From Saccharina japonica (taxonomy: Eukaryota > Sar > Phaeophyceae > Laminariales > Laminariaceae), in contig MEHQ01000864.1 of assembly GCA_008828725.1 (NCBI GenBank), positions 5,852 through 69,851 of the forward strand: 64,000 bases of DNA, written 5' to 3'. Shown in pieces: positions 33,901 through 47,500 of the stretch. Position 1 is the first letter of the stretch. Each line of letters opens with the position of its first letter. Below the pieces are notes generated by a model. That model saw nothing but the letters and a program-made list of their open reading frames with translations. It searched no databases and was not told the DNA's origin. Both the position numbers and the translations under genes were made by a program.

Positions 33901-36900
33901 AGAGAAGCAGGCTGTTCACGATGAGGTAAAACCTCGCGAAATACGGGTCAAGCGACCTGGCCCGACCCGTAGAATTGAAACCTTCCGACCCCCCCGACCC
34001 GACCCGACGCGCCCCACGCGATCGCGAACGCGACCGCGACCCGACCGACCCGACGCCGACGCGACCGCAGACCGCGACCCACCGACCGACGCCGACCGCA
34101 ACCCGACCCGACCGCGAACCCGACCCGACCTCGACCAGACCCCGTGAGATTGCGAACCTGCTGAACCCGACTCGCGGCGGGTCATGACCCGCGACGAGCC
34201 ATGGAAAAAAAACGACTACAGAGTATTGCTGTAAAGTAGGATTAAGTAGCAACCCAGGCATAACACAGCACATCACCTACCACAGAAACACGCGGCGCAC
34301 TTGTTTTCTCTGAGGAGGAATGAAAGACAACGACAACAATAACACAAAAAAATGGTCGGGAGGCACAAAATAAAAACAGAAAAAAAAAACAAAAAACATC
34401 AATTTCGAGCATTTGATGAAATGCGGGGCGTTTTCGTAACAAAACGGGCTCGAAGAGGACATTAAAAAGAAAAGCCCCCACCGTTTTTTTCTCCACCCGC
34501 GCTCCGACAGCATAAGCAGCACCCACCACCACCACCCACCACCAAAAGATAGAAAAGCAACAGCTTTCAAGCCAGAAAAAGCAGCAGCAGCAACACAACA
34601 AGCACACCAACTTTCAAGCCAGCAACAGCAGCAGCAGCAACAGTAGCGACAAAAAAAAAAACACCAACTTCTACAACCGACGTCACTTTTCCTTCTTTCC
34701 TCACAAAAAGCAACTGGGTAGTAAGCTAAAAGGGGGGGGTGACGGAAAGGGGGCGGGGGTCCGCATATAAACACGCCCATCGCTCCTACAGCACCCCCAG
34801 TCCGGACTAAAGCACCCACTGCAGATCTGTCCCTCGCTTTTCCCCTAGCGAAACTGAAACCGACATCTCCCTGAAAAGGCTTCACAAAGCACAGACTATA
34901 GTACGCTACGGATCCTGGCAAAATGTTCCCCCAACGAGCTTCCCCTCCCATCCGCCATTTCAAATAAAACGCCCATTCCGCTAGACCAACATATTCACGG
35001 GGGGGGTTTCAGCTAAAAAAGATCAGGCGCGGGGAAAAGCAGGGAGGAGGGGGGGGTGTAGCTCATGCGGCAATGGCCGTACAGTCGTAATGTGCGCTCA
35101 TGTGTAGTTGGGGGGAGGGCGTAAAGCCTCCGGAAAAATAAACAATTGGACCAAGCCAGCCATCCGCGCCTTTAATCAAAACCATCATCAGGGGGAAGGT
35201 TTCCAGCCCAAACGGAGCATGGCGGGGAGGGCAGAAGGGGGGTAGTGTACTCATACAAATCCATTGGCCTAGTCGTAGAACTATAGACATGCATCCCCAC
35301 TAAGTCAGGACGAAGAGGGGGGGGGGGTAACTCGCTATTTCATGCATGGCCGATCCGTTATGACGCATCGACCCTACCATCCCCACAATGACGTACGAGT
35401 CATGTCGGTCTTTCATCCGATCAAGGGGGGGGGGGGGCTACACAAGTAAAACCGAAATCGAACAAAACAAACGCCCGATAGTCCACTGGTCGCCTCCAGC
35501 CAGAGGTGGCCGCAAACAAAAAAAGAAGAGTCGGGGTAGCCCATTGGTAGCCTTTATCTTGGGTTAAGAGCCGCGACGGCCAGCAGAATGCTTCCCCTCC
35601 AAGAGTCCAGGACGGCGCCTCCGCCCGTGGAGACTGTGCGACATCTTGCGCGCAAGCCCGGGCTTTTTTCGTGTGCTCGTGTGTGTGTGGTTTAGTCTGT
35701 GACGGCCGGTAGGTCGCGTTGTCGGTCGATGGTGGTCCTTAGGATGTTGATTGGTGCCGTTAGGATAGTTATTGGATGGCCTTAGGGTGGTTGTTAAAGG
35801 TCGTTTAAATGGTCGTTAGATAGTATAACTAAATTAAATAGAGATAGTTTCTCTACGCTCTCGCCCCACTGGAGTAGCACTGGTCGTATGGACCTCATAG
35901 CATGCATTAAAAAATACTACTTCCGGTCGACCGTAAGTATCGAATCTCGCACCTTTATTAATCTCGATTTTTTATACGAGCGAATGCAGTTTTCTAATTT
36001 GACCAAGTCTCTCGTGATAAAAGACCCCTTGCGAAAAGCGCGACCGTTTTTTACCTTGATTAAACAGTTAATCGTCGCACTTTTTCGCGTCGGCACTTTT
36101 CATCAACTTCTCAAGACATATTATATTCGTCTACTATTATACGGTATCCAACATATCTCATAATTTTTCGTCTAATTCGTTGCACTCTCATAAACATTAA
36201 AAAAAAACAAACAAAGTTTAGTCGTAGACGGCGAACCATGACCCTCGTGAGGACAACGTATGTACTACCAGTTACCCACACTACAATGGTGTGAACATTC
36301 AGTTTTTATTTACTCTATAGTAAACGATACGGCAACTGTAACGGCGAAAAAAGAAAAAAACGTGGCAACCACGGTTCGAACCCGTGTCCTAGTCTGCCCA
36401 TCATGCGCCTGTCCACAAGTCTCTTGTAATGCGAAGCTATCGTAGGTGTGCGGCTTATCTAGCAGGTCAAATTACGTATAATCTATTTCTTGCATGCATA
36501 TTTTCTTTCTATCCACCTAAATTGCTACACAAAATGACTGACTACAGTTTGATCAAGTGGCTGGGCGAGACGTAGAGTTTATGCATAGGGCGCACGGCCT
36601 TAAAGACCCTTTGAGCGAGGGCCATTTATACCAAAGCTCAATTGTAAGCTTATGTGTTATAAATCTTTTTGCGGACGACAAGGGCTACACGCTCGTCAGC
36701 AACGAGCTCACGACGCCCCTCGCCTGCGAGATACTCTACACTCCAGCACTTAGAACGCTCAGGAGACGACGAGCTGCCTTGAAGCCAAGGAATTAATTAG
36801 TTGAAAATTAATTAAATCACAGGCTGGCAGAGAACTGCGACGGGAAACTAGCCTTAATATTGGTAAAGATAGAGTCCAATTTTGAAAAAAAAAAATGTAT

Positions 36901-38457
36901 CTATACTTTTTTATTATTGATGAAAATCATATCGAAATGAAAATCCGTTGATGCAAATCGTGAGGGTTCAAAGTCCCCTCCCCCAATAAAACTATATATA
37001 ATTATATATTAGAATAAAAAAATAAAATTTTTTATGTGTATTTGTTTGAATTGTAACCGTATAAATAATTGTGACGTTTATTTTATTGTCGAGCAAAAAC
37101 ATAATGAAAAAAAAATTGCTCTATTAGCAAAAACGCCATTCTTGCTCCTCAATTGTCCTAACGGCCTATGTTGTGTATGAAATTTGTTTTTCTAAAGAAT
37201 AAGAATTTTATATCTTTTAGAATGGGATGTTAATGAATGTTTATCCTACCAAGAAAAGCCTGGTAGTTGGATGGGCATTTGGAGCGGCAAAAAGAATCTG
37301 CGAAAACTGCATCTTTATGCTTTCTTTTGATTTATTTTTTTAGAAGAATTTAGAACTATAAAATGTTTTTATTCTATGTATTTTATCAATTAAATTTATA
37401 AAAGGTCCCTACCTCAACCCCCTCCCTAACCCCCCACCCGACCAACCAACGCACTCCCTTGTCATCAAAAACGCCTTCCATCCCCCCCAAACAAAAAAAA
37501 ACAGGCAACCTTAGCCCCGGTAGCGGGACCGCCGTCATCGCTCGCCGCCGCCGCGGCCGCGCGCGCAGCATCACAGACGCCGAGAGCCCGAACGGTAAGC
37601 CCATGGTCCGCTCCAGAAGCGCTGGCAAAGCCGCCATCTTGCGCGTCGCGGCGGCCGAAGCAGCGGCAGAGGCGGCCGCATCGGCTGCCGGTGCCGCGGC
37701 CGCAGCAGGGGCGTCTACCTCATCCGGGGTTGTGGTGGCGGGCGCAGCGATAGCGCTGGAAGGGGGGGGCGTAGCCGGGGACGGGGGGTGGCAGTTGTCG
37801 GCGAGCAGCACTGCAGGGGAAGTGGCGCTCGAGGCACTGGAGGAGAGGGGGGACAGGCTTAGCACGGCGGGGAGGAGCACGCGGGGAGTGAGCGATGCCG
37901 TGAGGGAGGAGGTGCAGCGGTCGCTGGACGTGGCCGGGGCGATAGACATGGGGGCGGAGGAGGAGGAGGAGGCCGAGGAGGAGGAAGAGTACGGCGTGGA
38001 GAGCGTGGAGAAGGAGGAGAGGCGGAAGCTGAGGGCGAGAGCGTATGCCATTGTGGTCTACGCTAGCGGGGACAGGTAGGAATATTAATATGATACGACG
38101 AGCGCGGATCGTTTTTCTTTTTTTGTGTCGAGTTTTTTTCGTTTCCCAAAACGTGTGTGCGACAGTGCTGCCTGTACTCGTACTATTCGTTGGCCCGTTT
38201 TGTGTTTGCGTCATTGTTAATCTGTAATGTACTGTATACCGGTACATATCATACGCAGCTTGCCAAGATGCGTTTCGTCGATATCCTCGATATCACAGCT
38301 GATGTTTTTTTTTTCCCGAGACTACTATCAGCTGGTGTGTAGGTGATGGTACGACCGAGCTGGTTTGGAGATTGTTGCCGTAGCTATGTATGCGTTCTTG
38401 GCTATTGCACCTCATTCATACAACCCAACGTCCGCACGCTGCCGCACTGCTGATGTG

Positions 38458-38535
<78 letters not shown>

Positions 38536-41500
38536 GTGTTTTTTCTCAACATTCATTCATTAATATGTCTGTGATTGCATTTATCTTCTCGTGGGATTTT
38601 TTCGGAGTCAACCAGCCAACACGGGCGCCAATACCGCCACCACCCGTCCATGGCTTACTTGGAAGTTAATTGGCTTACTTGGAAGCTGCTCCTCGTTTGC
38701 AGCGTGACGACATGTGGCTTGCTTGCAAGCTCATGGCTTACTCGGAAGCTGCTCCTCGCTTGCACCGCGACGACACATGGCTTGCTTGGAAGCTCATGGC
38801 TTACACGGAAGCTGCTCTTCGCTTGCACCGCGACGACACGTGGCTTACTTGCAAGCCCATGGCTTACTTGCAAGCTCATGGCTTACTTGCAAGCGCATGG
38901 AGTACTCGGAGGGTACTACTCCTCGTTTGCAGCGCCACCGACACCTTTGTCGGCACTGCTCTTAGCTCGGCACTGGCCGCTTTGCTTTAGCATGCCTGAT
39001 TTTTTTGCTTGGTGTGACTTGCTTTTTTCTCTCTGCTTTAGAATGCCTGTTTTTTTTTGCTTGGTGGGACTTTTTTTTCGCTCGACACTCGCTGCTTTTC
39101 TCGACACTGCTGTGCTCTTGCTTTTTTTTGGTAGAGGTAGGCCATTCATTGCCAGTGTCGGATTCGGACGATACGCCGCTCATGGCGCAAGACAAACACT
39201 GCATACCGTATAATATAACCAGGCATCACGCAAGATAAAACACTCCCACTCGGATGAGTTCCCGAGCTGTTTTGTTTTTCGACAATGGAAAGAATGCTAA
39301 CGCCGACCGATGCATGCGTCCATAGAACAGCCTCGACGAGATTCCGACCCCCCGAAGTTCCCGAACTGTTTTCTTTTTCGGCAATGGAAATAATTATAAC
39401 GCCGACCCATGCGTCCATAGAACAGCCTCGACGAGATTCCGACCCCCCCGAAGTTCCCGAACTGTTTTGCTTTTCGACAATGGGAAGAATGCTAACGCCG
39501 ACCGATGCATGCGTCCATAGAACAGTCTCGACGAGATTCCGACCCCCCGAAATCCTCTCTTATGCAAAAGCTACCGTAAGGAGGCGTTAAGTTCGCACAG
39601 GGGTGAGATATCGATCGTTTTTCAGCGCTCGATTTTTCCAGAACGGGAAGGTTTCCAATACCAATTAAGGCGTTTTCGGAAAGGTGCTGCTCGAGAGAGT
39701 CTTCCGAAAAATACAGTGTTCGACTCAACCCATTCAGAACTGAAAAAACATATTGACACTAATTTCAAGTAACTTTGTCCCCAAATACGTGAGACCAGTT
39801 CTTAAGGGGTTAAGCACCCTTACCGCAGTCGAGAAAAGGAGTGCAGAGATCACACCACCCCTGTGCGAACTCAAGTCTATTTACAGTATAATAACGCGAT
39901 CCCGGTAATCCTCCCCTATGCAAACCATATAACCGTATATACGTACGAGTACGTAGTGAAATTCGGCGCCACGAGAACACGATGGGTGTGCAGCAGTGTT
40001 TGATATCGTATATATCGGAATATCGATAGGTAAGAAAATTCGATATACCGGAAACGATACGATATATCGAACGATTCGATATATCGGCCCATTCGATGTA
40101 TCGAATTTTCGATATATTCGTATCGAATGTTTCGGTTTATCGAACGATTCGACATATATCGAAATATCGATATATCGTATCGATCGTTTCGATATATTGA
40201 AACTTTCGATATATCATATCGAACGTTTCGATATATCGAAATATCGAACTTTCGATATATCGTTGAACACGATGGGTGTGCAGCAGTGTTTGATATCGTA
40301 TCGAACGTTTCGATATATCGAAGTTTCGATACATCGTATCGAACGTTTCGATATATCGAAGTTTCGATACATCGTATCGAACGTTTCGATATATCGAAAT
40401 TCCGATATGTCGTATCGAATGTTTCGATATATCAAACATTTTGATATATCGTATTGAACAATTCGATATATCGAACGTTTCGATATATCGAATTTTCGAT
40501 ATATCGGAATATCGAAGTTGCGATATATCGTATATATCGAACGTGAGTTGCCCTCCATCATCCCCTGGCAGCATCCCCGTGTGTTTTGTTGTTGCAGATA
40601 ATGAACGAAATCTTCGATGTATTATCAATAATATCGAGATCGTATCGAATCCGATATCGATATCGATATCGATACCCAACTGTTCTATGCAGCGGTCACC
40701 ATGTCTGTCGCCGATGTTGTCGGTTCGTGCCGTTTTCTCTGGTCCGTGTTAGTGGAAACCCTCTGGATGGGAGCAGCCTGGGCGCCGTGCCTCCCCCCCC
40801 GCCCTGCCTGCGAACCGTTAGCGCTGCCCGGAGCTACGACGTTCCCTCTCGTTTGGCGCGATATGCCCGGGGCTACTGGCAAAGCCCACGCTTCTTCGAA
40901 CAAGCATGGTATGGTTGCTGTTACTGCTACTGCTACAGCTACGAACTGTTACTGCGTTTCTTACTGGTGCTGCTGTTATTTTACTGTTACTGCCTCTGTT
41001 TCTTATATTGCTGTTTCTGCTATTACTACTGTTACTATTTTCTCTTACTGGTGCTGTTACAAAAAGTATTTTATTCTGTTTTTTTTTTTTTTTTTTTTTC
41101 CTTGGGGTCTGCACGGTTATCTGCACGGTAAGGCTCTTGCACGACACGTTTGCCTGGTGTGATCTTGTCTGATACGGTCCTTGCGCAGAATCTCACAACC
41201 GCAAATGACACATCATATCAGAACGACAAATGTAGGATCTAGATCATTCACTGTAGACAGATGATCTAGATGATAATCTGTCCGGTATGAGCAAGAGTGT
41301 CAACTGTGTCAATCAACTGCGATCGCCGCCGCTGCTTTTAACCCTGTCGCCCTTTTTCGTCGATACGCAGCCTCGTCAAGCTTGTGGAGAAGGAAAGAAG
41401 GAACGGCTCCTCGACGAAACGGTTCAAGTATGCTGGCGCGATCGACATGTCCAAGTGCTACCCCAAGTCTGGCTCGCTCGATGATTGCGCGCTGCTCAGG

Positions 41501-44500
41501 CCAGCAGGTGGGCGGAGAGGGGAAATAAAAACTGCTACGTATTAGTTCCGTTTCACAGGGGTGGTGAGATAACACACTGGGTGATAATATAACACACTGG
41601 GTGATAAGCTAACGCACTGGGTGATAATATAACACACTAGGTGATAAGATAACACACCGGGTGATGATATAACACACTGGGTGATAAGCTAACACACTGG
41701 GTGATAAGATAGCACACTGGGTGATAAAATAACACACTGGGTGATAATATAACACTGGGGGATAAGATAACACACTGGGTGATAATATAACACACTGGGT
41801 GATAAGATAACACACTGGGTGATGAGCTAACACACTGGGTGATAAGATAACACACTGGGTGATAAGATAACACACGGTGTGATAAGATAGGCCTCCTCAC
41901 CGCTGGCTGTACTTGATCTTGCTGGGAAGCAACCTAAGATACTGCTGTATCTCCGCCTTTCAAAAGCCTGTACCCGCCTCCGTCTCCGACTCCGTCTCGA
42001 AAGGGACGAGTGGTCAATGGACTAATGACTAATGCAAGCAACAAATGAGTAACCCCCCCCCCCCTCCCTCTCCTGTCCCCTCTCCCCCCTCGCCCCCTCT
42101 CCCTTGTCCGCCCCCTCTCCTGTCCCCATTCCCCCTCCCCTTCCCGTCCCCTATCCCCTCCCGCTTCCCTCCTCGTCCCCGCTCCCCTCCCCATCCCCCT
42201 CCCCCACACCCCTCCCGTGCCCGCTCCCATCCCCTTCCCGTCCCCTACTCCCCTTTCCCTCCCCGGTCCCCTCCCCCCTCCCTGAATGGAACGGACGCGT
42301 TGTGCGATGAATGGATCGTGATGTGACAACCACAATATCAGTGGCGGAGCGATCCCGTCTGTACAACGACCTCATCGCGGAGGTGAACGGTTTCCGGCGG
42401 CACTTTTTCCTTCGGCAGAAGATGCACCCCAAGGAGGCCTATCGCCAGGCCCGGCGGAAGCAAGAGGAGCATGCCAGAGGTAAGAGAGAGAGTTGGGCTG
42501 TCGGTTGTCCCGCACAAGAAGAAGAAAAATGTCGATTGTCCCGCACAGGCAAGAAAAGTGTCGAGTGTTCCGCACAGGCAAGAAGAGTGTCGATTGTCCC
42601 GCACAGGCAAGTAAAGTGTCGATTGTCCCGCACATGCAAGAAAAGTGTCGATTGTCCCGCACAGGCAAGAAAAGTGTCGATTGTCCCGCACATACAAGAA
42701 AAAGTGTCGATTGTCCCGCACAGGCAAGAAAAGCGTCGATTGTCCCGCACAGGCAAGGAAAGTGTCGATTGCCCCGCACAAGAGAAGAATGTGTTGGATC
42801 GTAAGAGCCCCGTCCTCCCCTTTTTTTGTCCATGCGAGTGCTGTGATCTAGCGTAGTTGAGGGCACGCAACAACAGGCAGGACGCGGCGTCAAACTGCGG
42901 TTGCTCCGGCGGCCGGTAACCCCAAAAGCTTCCACTCCCCACTTTCCCTCCCACCAGGTGCTTCCCCTCTCGTTCCCCCACTCGTTCCCTCTTACCCTCC
43001 CATTTCCCTTCCACCGTCACCCCTTCTCCTTCCGCTTCCCCTTCCCATCCTTCCACCTTCTCTGCCCCTTCTCCTCCCCTTCTTCCTTCCCCTTCCCCTC
43101 TCCTCTTCCTCCTTCCCCTTCCCTCTTCCTCCTCCTCCTCTTCTCCCACCCCCCCCCCCCACGACCTACCGCAACAAAAAAAATAGGGCACAGCCAGTCT
43201 GACGTCGATCTGTACCCGGACGAGTCTGGCTCCATCCCGTGGAACCGACAAAAATCATCGGACTTCTTCTCGAACGAACAGCCATGGTTCTCGGCCGGCA
43301 GCAGCTACTCGTCAATGACCGGAGAGCTAGGGATTGGGGGGTCAGCGTCCGGAAGCATCGGGGCGCCAGGGAACGGGAATGGAGGGCACGGAGGGGGGCA
43401 CGGAGGGGGAGGGAGTGGAGACTTTGGAGGCGCTGGGTACTTGGACCCTTCTTGGGGCGGCGGGGTGAGCTGGGGAGGACTCTGTTCGCCTAGTCACCCT
43501 GTTGTTCTTGGACGGACTTGTCGTGGTAGTCTTTGCACTGATGGTGGTGGTGTTGTTGCTTTTGGTCCTGCGTTAGCCTCGTCGCCATGTTATGATGTGA
43601 TACTCGGTATTTAACTGTTCGTGGTCATAAGGCAGGCTGTTGTATGATACCATATGTTACCTGGTGTGTTGATGTCAGTACGCTTGTTGTTGTTGTTGTT
43701 GTCGGCTGTTGTTGTTTCGTTGTTGTCGTTTTGTTGTTGTTGGCTGGTGGCTGTTGTTGTTGTTGGCTGGTGGGTGTTGTTGTTACGATGACTCGGTTGC
43801 CAAACTCGTCGCAAAATACAACTGCTATTGCGGTCGTACCAGGTATACATATAATATTTTGGTGGTGTTTTATGCCCGCACAACTGCTGTTGCTGCTGTT
43901 GTTATTGTTGTTGCAATAACGAATCGCCCATGATCCTGTCCGTGCTCCCGAGACGGGCTGTTGTATGTTGCCTTGCATGATGCTACCATGCCAGAGACAG
44001 GCTGTTGTATGTTGCCTTGCATGATGCTACCATACCAGGGGCTGGGTCTCCCTGCTCCTTTTTACGTGTGACACGATAAGAGCAGTGCTCGCAGCGTTCA
44101 TGTTTTGTTTTTGGGGAGCACATTAGCCATTTCCTGGTCCTTTACACATGTTGGACGATAACAGCACGTGCTCGCAGAGTTCCATCTTTTTGTCTGGGGG
44201 GGGCACAACATCAGCCGCTTACGTATGACATTTTTGCACGTTAGTTCGCAATTCGATGCGAGTCGACGGCTAGGGAAGAAAGGGCTGAACTGAAGGCTTT
44301 TTTTCGCGATTAAAATGCAAGGCACGAACCGTAGTGGGGGGGGAGGGAGAAGAGCCTACTTTGTTGACCCCGGATCCGAGTTACGACTAGGAAGGAGAGA
44401 AAAAAGAAGGGCGAAAATTAAAAAGTGAAAACAAAAATCAGCTACGTAAGCGTCGCGAGTAGGTTGTCAGCCGCTCACCCGTGAAAAGGGCACTGCTGTA

Positions 44501-47500
44501 TATGTTCAGTCAGCTCCAAGCAAGGTAGTCAAGACACCCAGACAGTCGATTGATTGATGATTCAAGTCGTTTATTATCTTCTCCCATGAGGGTAGGGACA
44601 ACAGGAAGTGACAAGAGTGCGTCATCACATATGCACCCAGTCGTCAAGATCCACATAACCCTCAACACATAAAATCCCGAACTGGTGTGTAACTGTCAAA
44701 CTGAAGAGGCACCACGAACAGTATATACCATGCCCTCTACCCATAGTGTAAAGAGCGTTGTATTTTGACAGGGGTAGTGTGATCGTTTTTTCAGCTCTCG
44801 TTTTCTCGACAGCCCTAAGGGCCCGAATTAACGAGTATAAAATAAGTTCAATTTGGAAAAAATAAATTTTTAAACTCGCTTTTCATTGGTCAACACACGC
44901 ACCAGCACCAAATATTATGCCCCCAAGATCCTAATCTTTGGTGCTGGTGCGTGTGTTGACCAACAAAAAGCGGATTTGATTTTTTTTTTTTCCAAATTGA
45001 TTTTTTTTCTTCTTCGTTAAAACGGGCCCTAAACCTACTGTAGTAACCCTAACGGTGCTAAACTCGAAAACATACACTTTCGGAAGGCTCTACTCTCTCT
45101 CTCTCTCTCTCGACTACTGTAGATATTTCCAAAAACGCCATAATTGATATTGGAAACCTTCCCGTGCTGGAAAAATCGAGTGCTGAAAAACGATCGCGCA
45201 CACCTTGTGCGAAGTCAACGCTCATTACTCATTACGATATTATTTTCCCTCTTTCGCTAAATTAATTCATTAATTATACCCCATACCACGAACAACCTAC
45301 CTATATTGTTTCGAACTGCCTCCCTGCTATGCATAAAACTTATTACCTGGTAGGAAAGGTGTATGTATGTGTATGTTTGCGAAATTTTCGTCTTTTTTGC
45401 AACATATCTCTTCGTTCGAGCACTTTTCGGCAAAACGCTACAGTAAGTACGCCGACACCCGGAAGCCCGTCGGGACACGCTGGTCGAGGTTTTGAGCTCG
45501 ATTTCGAGCACTGTATAGCTCGAGTGGCAGGCGCTCAAAGTTATTTTTTTCCCGGCGGGAGTGGATAAGACGATTTCCCGGGGTTTTCTCTGCTTGACCT
45601 GCTCGCTTTTGTGCCTATCCCGCCCTATATATGATACTATATATACCTCCGCCCTCGCGTGCTTGTACTTTTTTGTGCCCGCCCTCGCGTGCTTGTACTT
45701 TTTTGTGTCCGCCCTCGCGTGCTTGTACTTTTTTGTGTTAATTTTGTTTGTTTGTTTGTTTGTTTGTTTTTTTATCGTTCGTGGTGCGCTTTGTGGACAT
45801 GATGGGGCATATGATGGGACATGGTGCTTTGAACGTGCAGCGCATGGGCGGGGTCGAGGACGGCGCTCCCCCTTTCCACACGCTGGTCGGACCAGGACAG
45901 TTCGCGCGACACGAGAAATCGTCGGATGGGGCGGCTCACCCAGGGGGTGAGAGAGAGAGAGAGCGATAAATAAAAGCATGCCGTTTGGTTGTTTTGGAAA
46001 CGCTCGTGTGGCTCACGGAGGGGGTGATATTGAGAACAAACAGGCCTCGTTGTTTGGAAACTCTCGTGTGACTCACGGAGGGGCTGAGATTGAGAAAAAG
46101 CAGGCCGCGTTGTTTGGAGACCCTCGTGTGACTCACGGAGGGGAGGGTGAGATTGGAAGAAAAAACAGGCCGCATTATTTTGAAACCCTCGTGTGACTCA
46201 CCCGGGCCCCGGGGGGTATTCCTGATAAAAGCGCAGGCCGCGTTATTTGGAAACCCTCGTGTTGGGACCGCGTCGTGCCGTCGAACCGCTGAACACATTG
46301 TTTTTTTATCTCCACCATGACGAGTCGAGGGTACGACTTGACTTTCGACTTGACTTTTTTTATTTGTTTTTTTGTCCTTCCCATTTATTGGCTTCGCCCT
46401 CCTTTTCTCCTTTCGTCCCAGTCGTAACTCAGATCCGGGGTCACATAGCAGGCTTTCTTCTCCCCCCTGTCCCCCACTGCGGTTCGTGCCTTGCATTTTT
46501 TTTTTATCGCGAGAAGACTCCAGCCCTTTCTTCTCTCTCGTCGCTCGCGCGTCGAATTTGACCTACTTCTGCTGTAGCTTGGACTGAATGGTTAAAATAT
46601 GCTTGACTATAAACCATATCCCTATCCCCGAGCGCCTTTTGATCCATGCTATGTGCGATAAGAGCAGCACGTTTTGGCTAAAACCTTTCTGACTGACTTA
46701 TTGCCGACTATCACCGGCTATTACTGACTATTCCCGTCGAGGCTCCCTCCTAACTGAGCAGCTACCAAACACAGATTCGTATTTTATATGTTACTATATT
46801 TCTTTACCTATATAGTATGGGGGGCCATAGTAAAGAGGACCTACGATACATACAAAAACCTAGATATTTATCTATTTTTACTACTGGAGCAATAGTTGGT
46901 CCTATCTACTACTACAGCAGTATGCCCCCCCTTGCCACACCTGCTGTTTATATAGGCCACGGGATTGTTCGTTCATCGGATAAGACTGTCATGATTCTTC
47001 TCAAGGCCAGTTTTTTTTTGGGCGGCGGGGGGGGTGTATGTCGTGCACGGCCGTAGTCGTATGACCATAGACCCTCGCATCCCTACAAAGCCGGGACGGA
47101 GCACGTTGGGTTTTCACCAACCAGGCAGGTTTGGGGGGGGGGGGGGTTGGTAGAGATCCTAGGAAAAAAATGGTACCTGGTATACAGCAGTACACAGAGA
47201 CCCCTTTTGAGGTACCCTATGTATAATAAATAGTGCGTTCGGGGTTGCAGGTCCCTTATATACGGTACCCTATTAATAGACCCTTATCAGAGTTGGTATA
47301 TATCGGTCCCTTATACCACTCTGATCCGGCATACGATATAAGAAAACAAATTATACCAGTACGTACTATTAATAGCATTGCATTGAAATGGTCCTTATAT
47401 TTCGGATCAGACGTGGTACGCAATCAACAATAGTGGGCTAAAACGGTGCGCAGAATTTGAGGTCCCTTATAGAGGGCACCCTCTATCATAGCAAGGAAAA

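Larger units (their letters stand above)
38076..41370 (+). other. Kinase intron 4 (3.3 kb): repeat-rich
   Basis: GT microsatellite, 38645 and 39252 tandem repeats, MITE B, the TCGATATA array, a TACTGCTAC stretch (40910-41060) and a T run (41078-41100). No exon is needed for phase. Confidence 0.7.
43465..45840 (+). other. Kinase intron 7 (2.4 kb)
   Basis: TTG tract (43685-43790), a 50-bp duplication beginning GGCTGTTGTATGTTGCCTTG (43957 and 43999), type E repeat, the 213-bp foldback, and a 34-bp repeat CCTCGCGTGCTTGTACTTTT x 3 (45650-45745). Confidence 0.7.

Noticed and set aside
34277..34963. 228-codon minus-strand ORF in the right inverted arm
   Set aside because: The left arm breaks the frame repeatedly, and the composition is poly-Cys/poly-Phe from GCT/TTT runs.
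36362..36445. tRNA-like T-arm (CACGGTTCGAACCCGTG) with a nearby T run on the minus strand
   Set aside because: The T-stem pairs on the plus strand, but no matching acceptor, D-arm or anticodon stem could be placed on either strand.
40586..41131. 181-codon ORF with a hydrophobic C-terminus
   Set aside because: It spans TACTGCTAC repeats and a T run; the apparent membrane segment is low-complexity sequence.
41565..41890. CRISPR-like array
   Set aside because: Unit-to-unit contiguous repeats of about 20 bp without unique spacers, in a eukaryotic intron.
42372..43251. Long minus-strand ORFs across exons 6-7
   Set aside because: They are read through the 29-bp minisatellite and the CT-rich tract, and are repetitive in translation.
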